Shown here one piece after another: positions 1 to 7,314 of a DNA stretch of 34,477 nucleotides. This DNA is from an uncultured Porphyromonadaceae bacterium (lineage in GTDB: Bacteria > Bacteroidota > Bacteroidia > Bacteroidales > Muribaculaceae), in NCBI GenBank assembly GCA_947073495.1, contig CAMTMX010000033.1, positions 1 through 34,477 of the forward strand. Direction: 5' to 3'. How positions within the stretch are numbered: position 1 is the stretch's first letter; every line of letters starts with the position of its first letter. Both the position numbers and the translations under genes were made by a program. The notes beneath the pieces were generated by a model. It did no database searches. It saw nothing but the letters and a program-made list of their open reading frames with translations, and was not told the DNA's origin.

Positions 1-283
1 CTACTAAGGTAGTCATTTTTTGCCTTAGTAACTACTTCCTATTTTTATTTTTGCCCAAAACGTTTAGGACAATATTGCGTTAAAGCAGAAAAATTATTAT
101 TCATGGTATGCGAAAAATGATTATCTTTGCGATTAGTTTATATAATTCAGTGGCAATACGCTCCCCGTATCCCATTGGCGGATTACGTCGGAATGTTCCC
201 AAATGATTGATTATAAACTTATAGCTTCCCTTATGGGAGCTTGACGTCATCATAACCCTAAAAAATAAAGCAATAGATATACC
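1..283 (+). promoter_or_regulatory. Intergenic leader with possible promoter upstream of the DUF4494 gene
   Basis: No gene is visible in this stretch. Bases 2-9 and 23-30 form an 8-bp inverted repeat (TACTAAGG / CCTTAGTA) that may belong to the end of an upstream gene outside the window. TATCTTTG at 122-129 fits the Bacteroidetes -7 consensus TAnnTTTG, but no TTG element lies at the usual 19-21 bases upstream, so the promoter call is weak. Confidence 0.3.
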
Positions 284-742
284 ATGGCACTATGGTTTGA
301 ATGCAAGGTGCGTTACGACAAAATGATGGAAAACGGCACCGTAAAAAAAGTGAATGAACCCTATCTTGTCGATGCCTTGACTTTTACCGAGGCGGAGGCT
401 CGCATAATAGAAGAGATGACTCCGTTTATCTCAGGAGAATTTTCTATATCGGCTGTCAAAAAGACGAAAGTATCGGAGATCTTTTTTGATGACACCGCCG
501 ACAAATATTATATGGTGAAAGTGAATTTCATCACCTTGGATGAGAAAAGCGGGGTTGAGAAAAAATCGGCATCGTTTATCCTGACACAGGCATGCGATCT
601 TGAAGGAGCACTTGCCCGCTTTAAGGAGGGGATGAAAGGGACAATGGCTGACTACGATATCGCCTCTATTGTGGAAACCCCTCTTATGGATGTCTATCCT
701 CTTGATCTTTCTTCAGAAAAATCATCTTCTCCTGCCGAATAA
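284..742 (+). CDS. DUF4494 domain-containing protein
   Basis: A 152-residue cytoplasmic protein with no signal peptide or membrane segment. The opening MALWFECKVRYDKMMENG and the body (KVNEPYLVDALTFTEAEAR, DKYYMVKVNFITLDEKSG) match the DUF4494 family as I know it, which is restricted largely to Bacteroidetes and often sits beside a YggS-type gene. No biochemical function is established. The stop lies two bases before the ATG of the YggS gene, so the two genes are very likely cotranscribed and perhaps translationally coupled. Length is normal for the family. The downstream partner suggests, but does not prove, a housekeeping role. Confidence 0.88.
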   Translation: MALWFECKVRYDKMMENGTVKKVNEPYLVDALTFTEAEARIIEEMTPFISGEFSISAVKKTKVSEIFFDDTADKYYMVKVNFITLDEKSGVEKKSASFILTQACDLEGALARFKEGMKGTMADYDIASIVETPLMDVYPLDLSSEKSSSPAE

Positions 743-744
743 TC

Positions 745-1413
745 ATGAATGTAGCTTGTAATATAAAGGAGGTACGTGCAGAGATTCCCGCAGGAGTGGA
801 ACTTGTGGCTGTTTCCAAATTTCATCCTGCCGAAGCTGTGATGGCGGCTTATGAGGCAGGTCAAAGGTGTTTTGGAGAAAGCCGTGTCCAGGAGCTTTTG
901 GAGAAGGAAAAAGAGCTTCCTCAAGATATAAGGTGGCATTTCATCGGGCATCTCCAGACGAATAAGGTCAAACAGCTTATCGGCAAAACATCGTTGATAG
1001 AGAGTGTCGATTCCGAGAGGCTGCTTCGACTGATCGATAAGGAGTCGGAGAAAGCAGGGGTTGTCACAAATGTCTTGATGCAAGTGCATGTTGCAAAGGA
1101 GGAGACCAAATTCGGGTTTTATCCGGAGGAGCTTCTTCAGTTTTTTACGGACAAGAAATTTGAGACCTTGACTAATACCCATATCTGCGGCATCATGGGA
1201 ATGGCTTCCAACACAGATGACCTCATCCGTGTGAGAGAGGATTTCAAGAATATTGCCGCTGTGTTCAACCGTATAGCCAACGACTCCACCCTTGGACTCC
1301 GAGGATTTGATAGACTATCCATGGGAATGAGCGGCGACTGGCAAATAGCGGTTGAGGAAGGTGCAAATATCGTAAGGATTGGAACGAGAATATTCGGAGA
1401 AAGACAATATTGA
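745..1413 (+). CDS. yggS: YggS/PROSC-family pyridoxal phosphate homeostasis protein
   Basis: A 222-residue single-domain alanine-racemase-like TIM barrel that binds PLP and buffers the free cofactor in the cytoplasm; family members have no proven enzymatic activity. The PLP lysine is Lys25 in VAVSKFHP. Other family hallmarks are FGESRVQELLEK, IRWHFIGHLQTNK, SVDSERL, GIMGMAS, and the C-terminal phosphate-binding LSMGMSGDWQIAVEEGANIVRIGTRIFG. Length is normal. It starts two bases after the DUF4494 stop, pointing to a two-gene operon, and is followed by an 88-base gap before the MFS gene. Identification is firm; the physiological role is inferred from the family. Confidence 0.95.
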   Translation: MNVACNIKEVRAEIPAGVELVAVSKFHPAEAVMAAYEAGQRCFGESRVQELLEKEKELPQDIRWHFIGHLQTNKVKQLIGKTSLIESVDSERLLRLIDKESEKAGVVTNVLMQVHVAKEETKFGFYPEELLQFFTDKKFETLTNTHICGIMGMASNTDDLIRVREDFKNIAAVFNRIANDSTLGLRGFDRLSMGMSGDWQIAVEEGANIVRIGTRIFGERQY

Positions 1414-1501
1414 CATCAGTTCCGGTTACTACTGACAATTACTCAGCTTTTTAAAAGCGAATCAAATATCTAATACAATAACAACTTTAAAATCAGCTAA
1501 A

Positions 1502-2830
1502 ATGACACAAACATCTCAAAAACGTCCTGTTGTAGCGATTGTTACGATGTTCTTCATCTTCGCGATGATCTCTTTCGTGACCAACATGGCGGCTCCTTTC
1601 GGCAATATCTGGGGCTTCAGATATGAATGGGCAGGTATGGCAGGTAACCTTATGAACTTTACGGCTTACCTCTTCATGGGTATTCCGGCAGGCAACATGC
1701 TTATCCGCTACGGATATAAGAAAACCGCCCTTATAGCCCTCGCTGTAGGTGCGATCGGTCTTGGCATCCAGCTACTTTCAAGCGTTGTCGGCGACAACGT
1801 TATCGTGATCGGTGGTGAGAATCCTACCACTCTCAATCTTTTCATCTACCTTCTCGGTGCCCTTGTCTGCGGTGTCTGCGTATGTATGCTCAACACCGTG
1901 GTTAACCCGATGCTCAACCTTCTCGGCGGCGGCGGTAACAAAGGTAACCAGCTTATTCAGACCGGTGGTGCGCTCAACTCTCTTTCAGGCACTTTGACAC
2001 CGATGTTCGTGGGTGTGCTTGTCGGCACTCTCACAAAGGAGACTACAATGGCTTCCGTTGCACCGCTCGTGATCACAGGTATCGTGATTTTCGTGCTTGC
2101 ATTCATCATTATCTCCTTCGTTAAGATTCAAGAGCCTCAGGCTAACCTCAGCAAGGTTAAATATGAGCACAGCCCGCTTTCATTCCGCCACTGCACACTC
2201 GGCATCATCGCAATCTTCTTCTATGTAGGTATCGAGATCGGTATTCCGGGTGAGATGAACGCATGGATCAGCCGTGAACCGTTTGAAGGTGCAGCAGCCG
2301 TTGCAGGTTCACTTGCCGCACTCTACTGGCTCATGATGCTTATCGGACGTTCTGTAAGTTCTGCAATCAGCGGTAAGGTTTCAAGCCGCGCTCAGTTGCT
2401 TACAGCATCGGGTGTCGCTATCGTTCTCGTACTTATCGCAATTCTTCTTCCTGAGGATATCACATTCAAGTCTCCGGGTATTGAAGCTCTCAATATCACC
2501 AGTGGAGAGGTGCCCATGAAGACCCTCTTCCTCTTCCTTTGCGGTCTCTGCACATCAGTGATGTGGGGCGGTATCTTCAACCTCGCAACAGAAGGTCTCG
2601 GCAAATATACTCCCAAGGCATCCGGTCTTTTCATGACAATGGTAGTGGGTGGCGGTATCATGCCTTTCATCCAGGACTGGATCGGTCGCTCTGTAAGCTA
2701 TGTGGCAAGCTACTGGCTCGTATTCGCTATGCTCGTCTACATCTTCTACTACGCTCTGATAGGATCAAAGAATGTCAACAAAGACATCCCTGTTTCTCTT
2801 GAAGACGTAATGGAAGAAGAGCTCGTCTGA
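1502..2830 (+). CDS. Major facilitator superfamily transporter, sugar:proton symporter type
   Basis: A 442-residue inner-membrane protein with about twelve hydrophobic segments. Its layout resembles the FucP/GluP-like MFS transporters common in Bacteroidetes: a short N-terminus, the loop MLIRYGYKKTALIAL between TM2 and TM3 (MFS A-motif position), the LNTVVNPMLNLLGGGGNKGNQLIQ stretch and a long central loop around residues 210-225. The family moves monosaccharides such as fucose, glucose or galactose with protons; the substrate here cannot be read from sequence. Codon use is strongly biased to GGT/CTC/ATC codons compared with the island downstream, suggesting a well-expressed backbone gene. 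The next terminator is about 220 bases past the stop, after a palindromic repeat. Confidence 0.85.
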   Translation: MTQTSQKRPVVAIVTMFFIFAMISFVTNMAAPFGNIWGFRYEWAGMAGNLMNFTAYLFMGIPAGNMLIRYGYKKTALIALAVGAIGLGIQLLSSVVGDNVIVIGGENPTTLNLFIYLLGALVCGVCVCMLNTVVNPMLNLLGGGGNKGNQLIQTGGALNSLSGTLTPMFVGVLVGTLTKETTMASVAPLVITGIVIFVLAFIIISFVKIQEPQANLSKVKYEHSPLSFRHCTLGIIAIFFYVGIEIGIPGEMNAWISREPFEGAAAVAGSLAALYWLMMLIGRSVSSAISGKVSSRAQLLTASGVAIVLVLIAILLPEDITFKSPGIEALNITSGEVPMKTLFLFLCGLCTSVMWGGIFNLATEGLGKYTPKASGLFMTMVVGGGIMPFIQDWIGRSVSYVASYWLVFAMLVYIFYYALIGSKNVNKDIPVSLEDVMEEELV

Positions 2831-2844
2831 GCAATTAGCAATTC

Positions 2845-2989
2845 AACTTTCGCAAGTGAAAGTTGAGGGTTATAAGGTTAAAAGGTTAATCTCCAATTGT
2901 GGAAAGATATCCGGTTTCGTTATATATTATCTATAGATATAACCCTTTAACCCCTTAACCTCCAAACCTTAAGTGAGCTTGCGAAACTT
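2845..2989. repeat. MITE-like palindromic intergenic repeat, copy 1
   Basis: About 145 bp with terminal inverted repeats: AACTTTCGCAAG at 2845-2856 and CTTGCGAAACTT at 2978-2989, which match at 11 of 12 positions. The left end also contains its own 8-bp hairpin (CAACTTTC 2844-2851, GAAAGTTG 2858-2865). Inside are GGTTA-type short repeats on the left (2866-2889) and their complement on the right (around 2939-2960). A related copy lies at 20055-20196. No ORF is inside, so any mobility would depend on proteins encoded elsewhere. Confidence 0.75.
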
Positions 2990-3053
2990 AAATTAGTAAT
3001 TGTTGATTGATTGGAGTTTTGTGAGAACATACGACTTATAACATTTGAAAAAA

Positions 3054-3090
3054 GGAGCCGGTCCGGATTTTTTCGGATCGGCTCCTTCTT
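3054..3090 (+). terminator. Intrinsic terminator
   Basis: A 12-bp stem (GGAGCCGGTCCG at 3054-3065 with CGGATCGGCTCC at 3074-3085, one G-U pair), an 8-base loop, then TTCTTT. It is likely the end of the MFS transcript, although it sits over 200 bases beyond that stop codon with the repeat in between. Confidence 0.8.
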
Positions 3091-3150
3091 TAATTAAGCG
3101 CATTATAAATTAATTGTGCTCATCATAGATTAATTGGGCGCATTATAGAT
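3091..3150. repeat. Three 20-bp degenerate tandem repeats
   Basis: Units at 3091-3110, 3111-3130 and 3131-3150 each begin TAATT and end in CATNATANAT. They directly follow the terminator. The remaining 250 bases up to the next gene (3151-3401) contain no ORF or clear promoter that I can support. Confidence 0.7.
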
Positions 3151-3401
3151 AGGCAGGGTGGTTGCGCTATCTGAAATAATATGGCGCTAATTTTCAATGC
3201 CTAATATTTCGAAGATACTTTAACGCAGACAAAAGCTGCGCTTTTGAACCGGACAGCTCCGCGACTCTGTTTTCCAAGGTAAATCATGGGAGAAGCTTAT
3301 CAAAGTAAGGTTGAAATTGTTAGTATATGAAATAAATGATGTATTTTTACAAATAGAAACCGTGGTTGCGGAAACAGCTGTTGTTATTTAAGAGAAGGCA
3401 T

Positions 3402-4721
3402 ATGAAATTCTTTGATAGGAAAGAGGAAATCGCGATTCTGCGTAAGATTAGGAACAATGCAGAGAATAATGCCCAATTCACCGTCCTTACAGGACGTCGC
3501 CGGATTGGGAAGACATCACTTGTACTTAAAGCGTACGAGGACAAGCCATTTCTTTATTTTTTTGTTGGCAGAAAAGCTGAAAGTCTTTTATGCGAAGAGT
3601 TCCGAAATGAAGTAGAGGAGAAATTAGGTGTGAAATTAGGAGGTATGCCGTCAGGATTTGCGGAGTTGTTTGATTATCTGCTGCAGCTGTCAAAACACCA
3701 GAGTTTTACACTGTTTATAGACGAATTCCAGAATTTTGTGCGCGTCAATCCGGCAGTATTCAGCGACATACAGAAAATATGGGACCTCAATCATTCTGAA
3801 TCGAGAATTAACTTTGTAGTGTGTGGTTCCGTTTATTCAATGATGACAAAAATATTCCGTGATAAAAAGGAGCCTTTGTATAACCGACAGAACCGGTTCA
3901 TGACGATTCATGCGTTCAAGCCGTCGGTATTGAAAGAAATACTCGACGTTTACCATCCGGGATATACAAAAGAAGACCTTCTCGCCTTATATACATTTAC
4001 AGGTGGTGTTGCAAAGTATGTAGAGCTACTGATGGATGACAATGCAATGACACTTGACACAATGGTCGAGAGCATGATAAGTTCGGACTCCATATTTATC
4101 AATGAGGGACGTTCAATACTTATTGAAGAATTTGGGAAGGATTATGACATATATTTTTCAATATTGTCAGCCATAGCATCTGGCAAAACGCGACGCAGAG
4201 AAATAGAATCGATTATAGGGAAGCCCATAGGCGGGTATCTGACTAGACTTGAGGATGATTATGGCATCATTGTAAAACAAATTCCGATAGGTGCAAAAGC
4301 CTTAAGCAAGAATGCGGTGTATGTCATCAACGATAATTTCTTTACTTTCTGGTTCCGGTTTATTTTCAAATATACTCATATTCTCGAAATTGGAGGATAT
4401 AAGCAGTTGCGCACCTTGATAAAAAGAGATTACCCTACATTTTCAGGAGCTATTCTTGAAAGATATTTTAGAGAAAAAGCGATTGAGAGCGAAAAGTATA
4501 CGCTAATTGGACGATGGTGGAATCGCAAGGGAGAAAACGAGATAGATATGATAGCTGCCAATGAATTTGACAATAAGGTGGAAGTTTATGAAATAAAGAG
4601 AAACAGGAAAAACATAGATTTGTCTGTTTTGGAAGAGAAAGTAAAGGTGATGCTCACAACCGTACACCTTTTCAATGGCTATGATATAGAGACCAAAGGT
4701 CTTGATATGCAAGATATGTAA
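3402..4721 (+). CDS. AAA ATPase with C-terminal DUF234 (nuclease-like) region
   Basis: A 439-residue cytoplasmic protein. Near the N-terminus is FFDRKEEIAIL followed by a Walker A motif GRRRIGKTS (about residues 30-38) and a Walker B FTLFIDEFQNF (about residues 108-118). The C-terminus carries GENEIDMIA followed by VEVYEIKRN, which fits the D-x(n)-ExK core of the PD-(D/E)xK-like DUF234 domain. The family (AAA_14/ATPase_2 with DUF234) is widespread in archaea and Bacteroidetes and has no well-established function. I chose ATG 3402 over the upstream TTG 3366 because RKEEIAIL homology begins there and AGAGAAG lies just upstream. It stands alone at the left edge of the accessory island. Confidence 0.85.
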   Translation: MKFFDRKEEIAILRKIRNNAENNAQFTVLTGRRRIGKTSLVLKAYEDKPFLYFFVGRKAESLLCEEFRNEVEEKLGVKLGGMPSGFAELFDYLLQLSKHQSFTLFIDEFQNFVRVNPAVFSDIQKIWDLNHSESRINFVVCGSVYSMMTKIFRDKKEPLYNRQNRFMTIHAFKPSVLKEILDVYHPGYTKEDLLALYTFTGGVAKYVELLMDDNAMTLDTMVESMISSDSIFINEGRSILIEEFGKDYDIYFSILSAIASGKTRRREIESIIGKPIGGYLTRLEDDYGIIVKQIPIGAKALSKNAVYVINDNFFTFWFRFIFKYTHILEIGGYKQLRTLIKRDYPTFSGAILERYFREKAIESEKYTLIGRWWNRKGENEIDMIAANEFDNKVEVYEIKRNRKNIDLSVLEEKVKVMLTTVHLFNGYDIETKGLDMQDM

Positions 4722-4848
4722 AGTGTGGATTTTGATTAATCAAGGATATTCGGGGATAGAACTTATTGAAAATTTGCAATAAGTTCCAAATACGTCTTGA
4801 TGTGTGGGATATAATTATTTTGGCTTGTTAAAAAATTGGGATTTGGGG

Positions 4849-4879
4849 TTGTGGGAATGAAAATTAAGTTATAAATTTG
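4849..4879 (+). promoter_or_regulatory. Bacteroidetes-type promoter
   Basis: TTG at 4849-4851, a 20-base spacer, then TAAATTTG at 4872-4879, matching the -33/-7 consensus TTG...TAnnTTTG. A diverged copy of the same region, with the same 20-base spacing, lies at 14456-14486. The start of transcription would be expected near 4885-4890, about 360 bases before the next start codon. Confidence 0.6.
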
Positions 4880-4885
4880 CGGTGC

Positions 4886-5195
4886 AGACCGCCTCGCAGA
4901 AGCCCGGTCAGGGCAATGCGGGAGGGTCGGCAGACATAATGGAAAGCGTTTACTGACGCTCTTTCTTGGCTTGTTGAAACCTGGAAAACTTCAATCTCAG
5001 TCAGGAATGTAGCAAACAGTAGATGCCTTGTGGATATGCATATTCTGTCGACGGCAAACGTGTGAGCGTTGGCTGTTGACTCATATCATATTCTGCGTGA
5101 GGCTTCTGCATGTTTGCTCGTTCAACTGAGATGGGCAATTCCAGGGCCTCAACAAGCGGGACGAGCAACAAGTACGGCTCTCACGCTTTCTTTTT
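4886..5195 (+). ncRNA. Candidate structured RNA (leader or stand-alone small RNA)
   Basis: This gene-free stretch follows a good promoter and contains strong inverted repeats. Hairpin A is 5047-5060 with 5067-5080 (14 positions, two G-U pairs, one mismatch, six-base loop). Hairpin B is a long arm closed by GCGTGAG 5095-5101 with CTCACGC 5180-5186 and, further in, TTGCTCGT 5114-5121 with ACGAGCAA 5161-5168. It is followed by TTTCTTTTT, as in an intrinsic terminator. A 64-codon ORF crosses it (5069-5263), but its codons are dictated by the stems and it has no recognisable protein features. It could be the leader of the gene at 5245 or an independent RNA. I cannot assign an Rfam family. Confidence 0.45.
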
Positions 5196-5244
5196 ATATC
5201 CTTTTTGAGTGCCAAAATAGTATTAACCTAAAATCGGGTAAATC

Positions 5245-5589
5245 ATGTATGTTAAAATTGTAGACAAAGGAGAATGCTTCTCAACTACCATGGAGAGTGT
5301 TAATGGAGTATATGCCAATAAGGAGGAATGGGCTAAGTATAACTTTTACCCACAAAATGGAATGGTTGGGGAAGTGGTAAAACGTACTAATACTGCTTAT
5401 GTAGTAAAAATCAAGGAAGGGATATATGTTCCGATGACTAAGAATGGGATTGAGGAAATATCTTATGAGGAATATCATAGAAATCAATCCAACAATGTAT
5501 GTAAAGGGATGGATGAACGTCAGACTCGAATCAATAACAAGTTTGACTCTGTAGTAGGTAATATTTGGAAGTTGTTTACTAATAAATAA
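5245..5589 (+). CDS. Small hypothetical protein, beta-rich
   Basis: A 114-residue cytoplasmic protein of no family I can name. The N-terminal 75 residues alternate in a way that predicts a small beta barrel (MYVKIVDKGECFSTTM, GMVGEVVKRTNTAYVVKIKEGIYVPMT); a KOW/SH3-like fold is a guess. The C-terminal part is polar and helical (MDERQTRINNKFDSVVGNIWKLF). It lies just after the candidate structured RNA and 11 bases before the next gene, so the two small genes are probably cotranscribed. Low G+C and small size fit the accessory character of the island. Confidence 0.6.
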   Translation: MYVKIVDKGECFSTTMESVNGVYANKEEWAKYNFYPQNGMVGEVVKRTNTAYVVKIKEGIYVPMTKNGIEEISYEEYHRNQSNNVCKGMDERQTRINNKFDSVVGNIWKLFTNK

Positions 5590-5600
5590 ATTGTCAGAAT

Positions 5601-5957
5601 ATGTTTAGGCATTCTCAACTCAATCAAGACAGCATGCGTCGTATAAATAACATCGAACGTGGCTTCAGATTACATCCTCAGTTTTCAAGATATGCGATAA
5701 AGTCGTATCTCTTTAATCCTCAATCTGGCGCACATGCTTTGGAAATTTCTTTAAATGGGAATTTGGTAAATCTATGGACATTCTATCCGGGAATAAATGG
5801 AGAAATAGAATCCATAGCAGTGTATGGATCCTTTTTGGATGGTCATAAGAGATCTATAGAAAGGTCAATGAAGGTATTTGACATGGATGTTATCTCTGTC
5901 GATATAGATTCGGATGGAATGACTCCATTTTTGGATATCACCCTTGATTCGTATTAA
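5601..5957 (+). CDS. Small hypothetical protein
   Basis: A 118-residue soluble protein with no signal peptide and no family I recognise. It looks like a compact alpha/beta domain: a helical start (SMRRINNIERGFRLHPQFSRYAIKSYLF), strands (HALEISLNGNLVNLWTFYP), then an acidic end (MDVISVDIDSDGMTPFLDITLDSY). The net negative C-terminus and the company of other small acidic genes would suit an immunity-type protein, but this is inference from context only. It is 11 bases downstream of the 114-residue gene. Confidence 0.55.
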   Translation: MFRHSQLNQDSMRRINNIERGFRLHPQFSRYAIKSYLFNPQSGAHALEISLNGNLVNLWTFYPGINGEIESIAVYGSFLDGHKRSIERSMKVFDMDVISVDIDSDGMTPFLDITLDSY

Positions 5958-6044
5958 ACGACAATTTATATAAAGAGTATAAAGTGGTTTGATACGTAAG
6001 ATTCTAACCTGAGATATTGAAACATTATAATAATTCCGTAACGT

Positions 6045-6512
6045 ATGGACATAACAAATTTGAGAAAGTTCAAGGAACTGTTAACTGCTGTCAGTGAAAT
6101 TAATGGAGTTGAGGCTCCATGGAGCTATATACTTGTCTCAAATGATAAGATAAGTCTTAATCAAGGATTATCTCTTTGTGACCTACAGTCATTTGACTAT
6201 TTAATGGTGATAGGAGAGTATAAATGGAAATGTGGAAGTTTTGTAAATACAAGTGCAAAATTGCTTGGGATGTTTGATAAAAATTTGAATCTAATTGACA
6301 AATTCCCCATTTCGGAATTGATGAATGTGATTGGACTTGATTTTACTAAGTACCGCAATAGTTATTATAACGAATACAAGCCGATTCTTTTGATATCCAA
6401 TTCTGATGGTGAAATTATCCGATTGGAGACCGAGGAAAGTTGGTGGACAACGGACTTCCCAAAATTATTTGAACAAGCATTTGAAATGGCTAAAAACAAG
6501 CAAGAAAACTGA
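6045..6512 (+). CDS. Hypothetical protein, immunity-like in size and context
   Basis: A 155-residue soluble protein with no recognised family. It has alternating strands and helices (SYILVSNDKISLNQGLSLCD, YLMVIGEYKWKCGSFVNTSAK, YKPILLISNSDGEIIRLETEE) and ends WWTTDFPKLFEQAFEMAKNK. The last part is echoed just downstream at 6571-6624 by a relic reading WAKDFPELFKMAYSRED, showing that a second member of this family once stood next to it. Tandem, partly decayed paralogues are typical of immunity-gene arrays, but no toxin partner is visible, so the role is open. Confidence 0.55.
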   Translation: MDITNLRKFKELLTAVSEINGVEAPWSYILVSNDKISLNQGLSLCDLQSFDYLMVIGEYKWKCGSFVNTSAKLLGMFDKNLNLIDKFPISELMNVIGLDFTKYRNSYYNEYKPILLISNSDGEIIRLETEESWWTTDFPKLFEQAFEMAKNKQEN

Positions 6513-6561
6513 AACTCTAACATAAACATATTATATAGAGAGGGAAGTGACTATTGAATAA

Positions 6562-6624
6562 TATTCAGGATGGGCAAAGGATTTTCCTGAACTTTTCAAA
6601 ATGGCTTATAGCCGGGAGGATTAG
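6562..6624 (+). pseudogene. C-terminal relic of a paralogue of the preceding gene
   Basis: In this frame, after a stop at 6559-6561, the codons give YSGWAKDFPELFKMAYSRED and a stop. This aligns with the C-terminus of the upstream 155-residue protein (DFPKLFEQAFEMA). No start codon remains. It is best read as the last part of a deleted paralogue. The match is short, so confidence is moderate. Confidence 0.5.
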
Positions 6625-6674
6625 TTTGATTTGGGCATTAGGTGATTTGTGATTTCAGTCGGATATTATAATTA

Positions 6675-6719
6675 AGACCGGGGATTTAATATGAGGCATT
6701 GGATCTCCGGTCTTTTTTT
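6675..6719 (+). terminator. Intrinsic terminator
   Basis: An 11-bp stem (6675-6685 with 6703-6713, AGACCGGGGAT / ATCTCCGGTCT, one G-U pair), a 17-base loop and a run of seven T to 6719. It closes the transcript of the 5245-6512 cluster and its relic. Confidence 0.85.
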
Positions 6720-6867
6720 CTGAAATATTTTTGTAAAAATTTAAATATTTCCGTTTACCTTTGAGGGGGGAGTGGTATATTTAGAAGTTGTTTCCACTTT
6801 TTTACGGAGATTGATTCTCTTTTGGCCTTTTACCTTTAAAAGACCTCTTTCCCAATCTTCCCCCATC

Positions 6868-6946
6868 TTTTCGGTCGCTTTTGAACCTTTCATCGGTCGT
6901 TTAGCCCGCTAAACTCCCTCTTCAAGTTTCAAAATCGCCTCGAAAA
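6868..6946. repeat. Dispersed palindromic element, copy 1
   Basis: Three nested stems: TTTTCG 6868-6873 with CGAAAA 6941-6946; TTTTGAA 6879-6885 with TTCAAAA 6928-6934; and GTTTAGC 6899-6905 with GCTAAAC 6908-6914. Related copies lie at 23589-23669 and 23754-23832. The outer ends are conserved while the inner stem differs in sequence but still pairs. The rest of 6720-7006 is AT-rich with no gene I can support. Confidence 0.7.
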
Positions 6947-7006
6947 TCTGACGAAATCTTGAAAAAGAAAAAAGTCGAAACAACTTCAATAAAAAGATAT
7001 AACATC

Positions 7007-7234
7007 ATGAGAAAATTGATTGTTGGGAGAATATTGAAGCCGAGTCCGCTGATTGCAGCATTGTTAGTTGCCGCAAGCGGTATGCCGGTCTATGCTGTTG
7101 GGGATGATTTTGCTAATGGTGATAAAGGAGATGGCAGAGGTAAGCTTTGGATGGAGATTGAAGATGTTGGTATGTCCTTGGAGGAAGCCAATGCCGAGAT
7201 TGAGAATTGTTCATACCCCGGGATACTATTATGA
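7007..7234 (+). CDS. Short putative secreted protein, probably a truncated gene
   Basis: Starting at ATG 7007 (preferred over TTG 6959, which lies in lysine-rich leader sequence), this 75-residue ORF has a clear signal peptide: a basic start MRKLIVGR, a hydrophobic run LIAALLVAASG and a likely cleavage after PVYA. The mature part (about 45 residues, GDDFANGDKGDGRGKLWMEIEDVG...) is acidic and unlike any family I know. In other frames its 3' end overlaps a relic of a SanA/DUF218 gene, so the coding end is probably an accident of a deletion junction. It may not be functional. Confidence 0.4.
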   Translation: MRKLIVGRILKPSPLIAALLVAASGMPVYAVGDDFANGDKGDGRGKLWMEIEDVGMSLEEANAEIENCSYPGILL

Positions 7235-7302
7235 GAATGGAAGGAAAATTTGAGATAAAAGCTGCAGAAGAATCGGCGCCCTGTAGGTTTCACAACAAAT
7301 AA
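7212..7302 (+). pseudogene. Relic of a SanA/DUF218-type gene
   Basis: Read across one frame change, this stretch gives HTPGYYYENGRK then EIKAAEES, matching TPGGAHNFYFENRIKAAEELF of the intact SanA-like gene at 10281. At the DNA level 20 bases are identical (7254-7273 against 10499-10518). It carries stops and no start and is a decayed piece of a related gene. Confidence 0.55.
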
Positions 7303-7314
7303 TCAGTAATCATC

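Noticed and set aside
694..1182. Long antisense ORF over the yggS gene
   Set aside because: It is a shadow of two well-supported genes on the plus strand and shows no protein family features.
4885..4953. A GGTCAGG...GGCAG stretch resembling the SRP RNA core and an open frame ending MESVY
   Set aside because: The spacing and flanking stems of SRP RNA are not met, and the short frame has no start codon. I could not support either reading.
5095..5186. Possible group II intron domain V (GTACGGCTCT near the 3' side)
   Set aside because: The matching 5' half of domain V and an intron-encoded reverse transcriptase are absent.
5069..5263. 64-codon ORF over the structured region before the 114-residue gene
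   Set aside because: It overlaps the next gene's start, has no recognisable domain or signal, and its sequence is explained by the hairpins. I treat the region as a candidate RNA instead.
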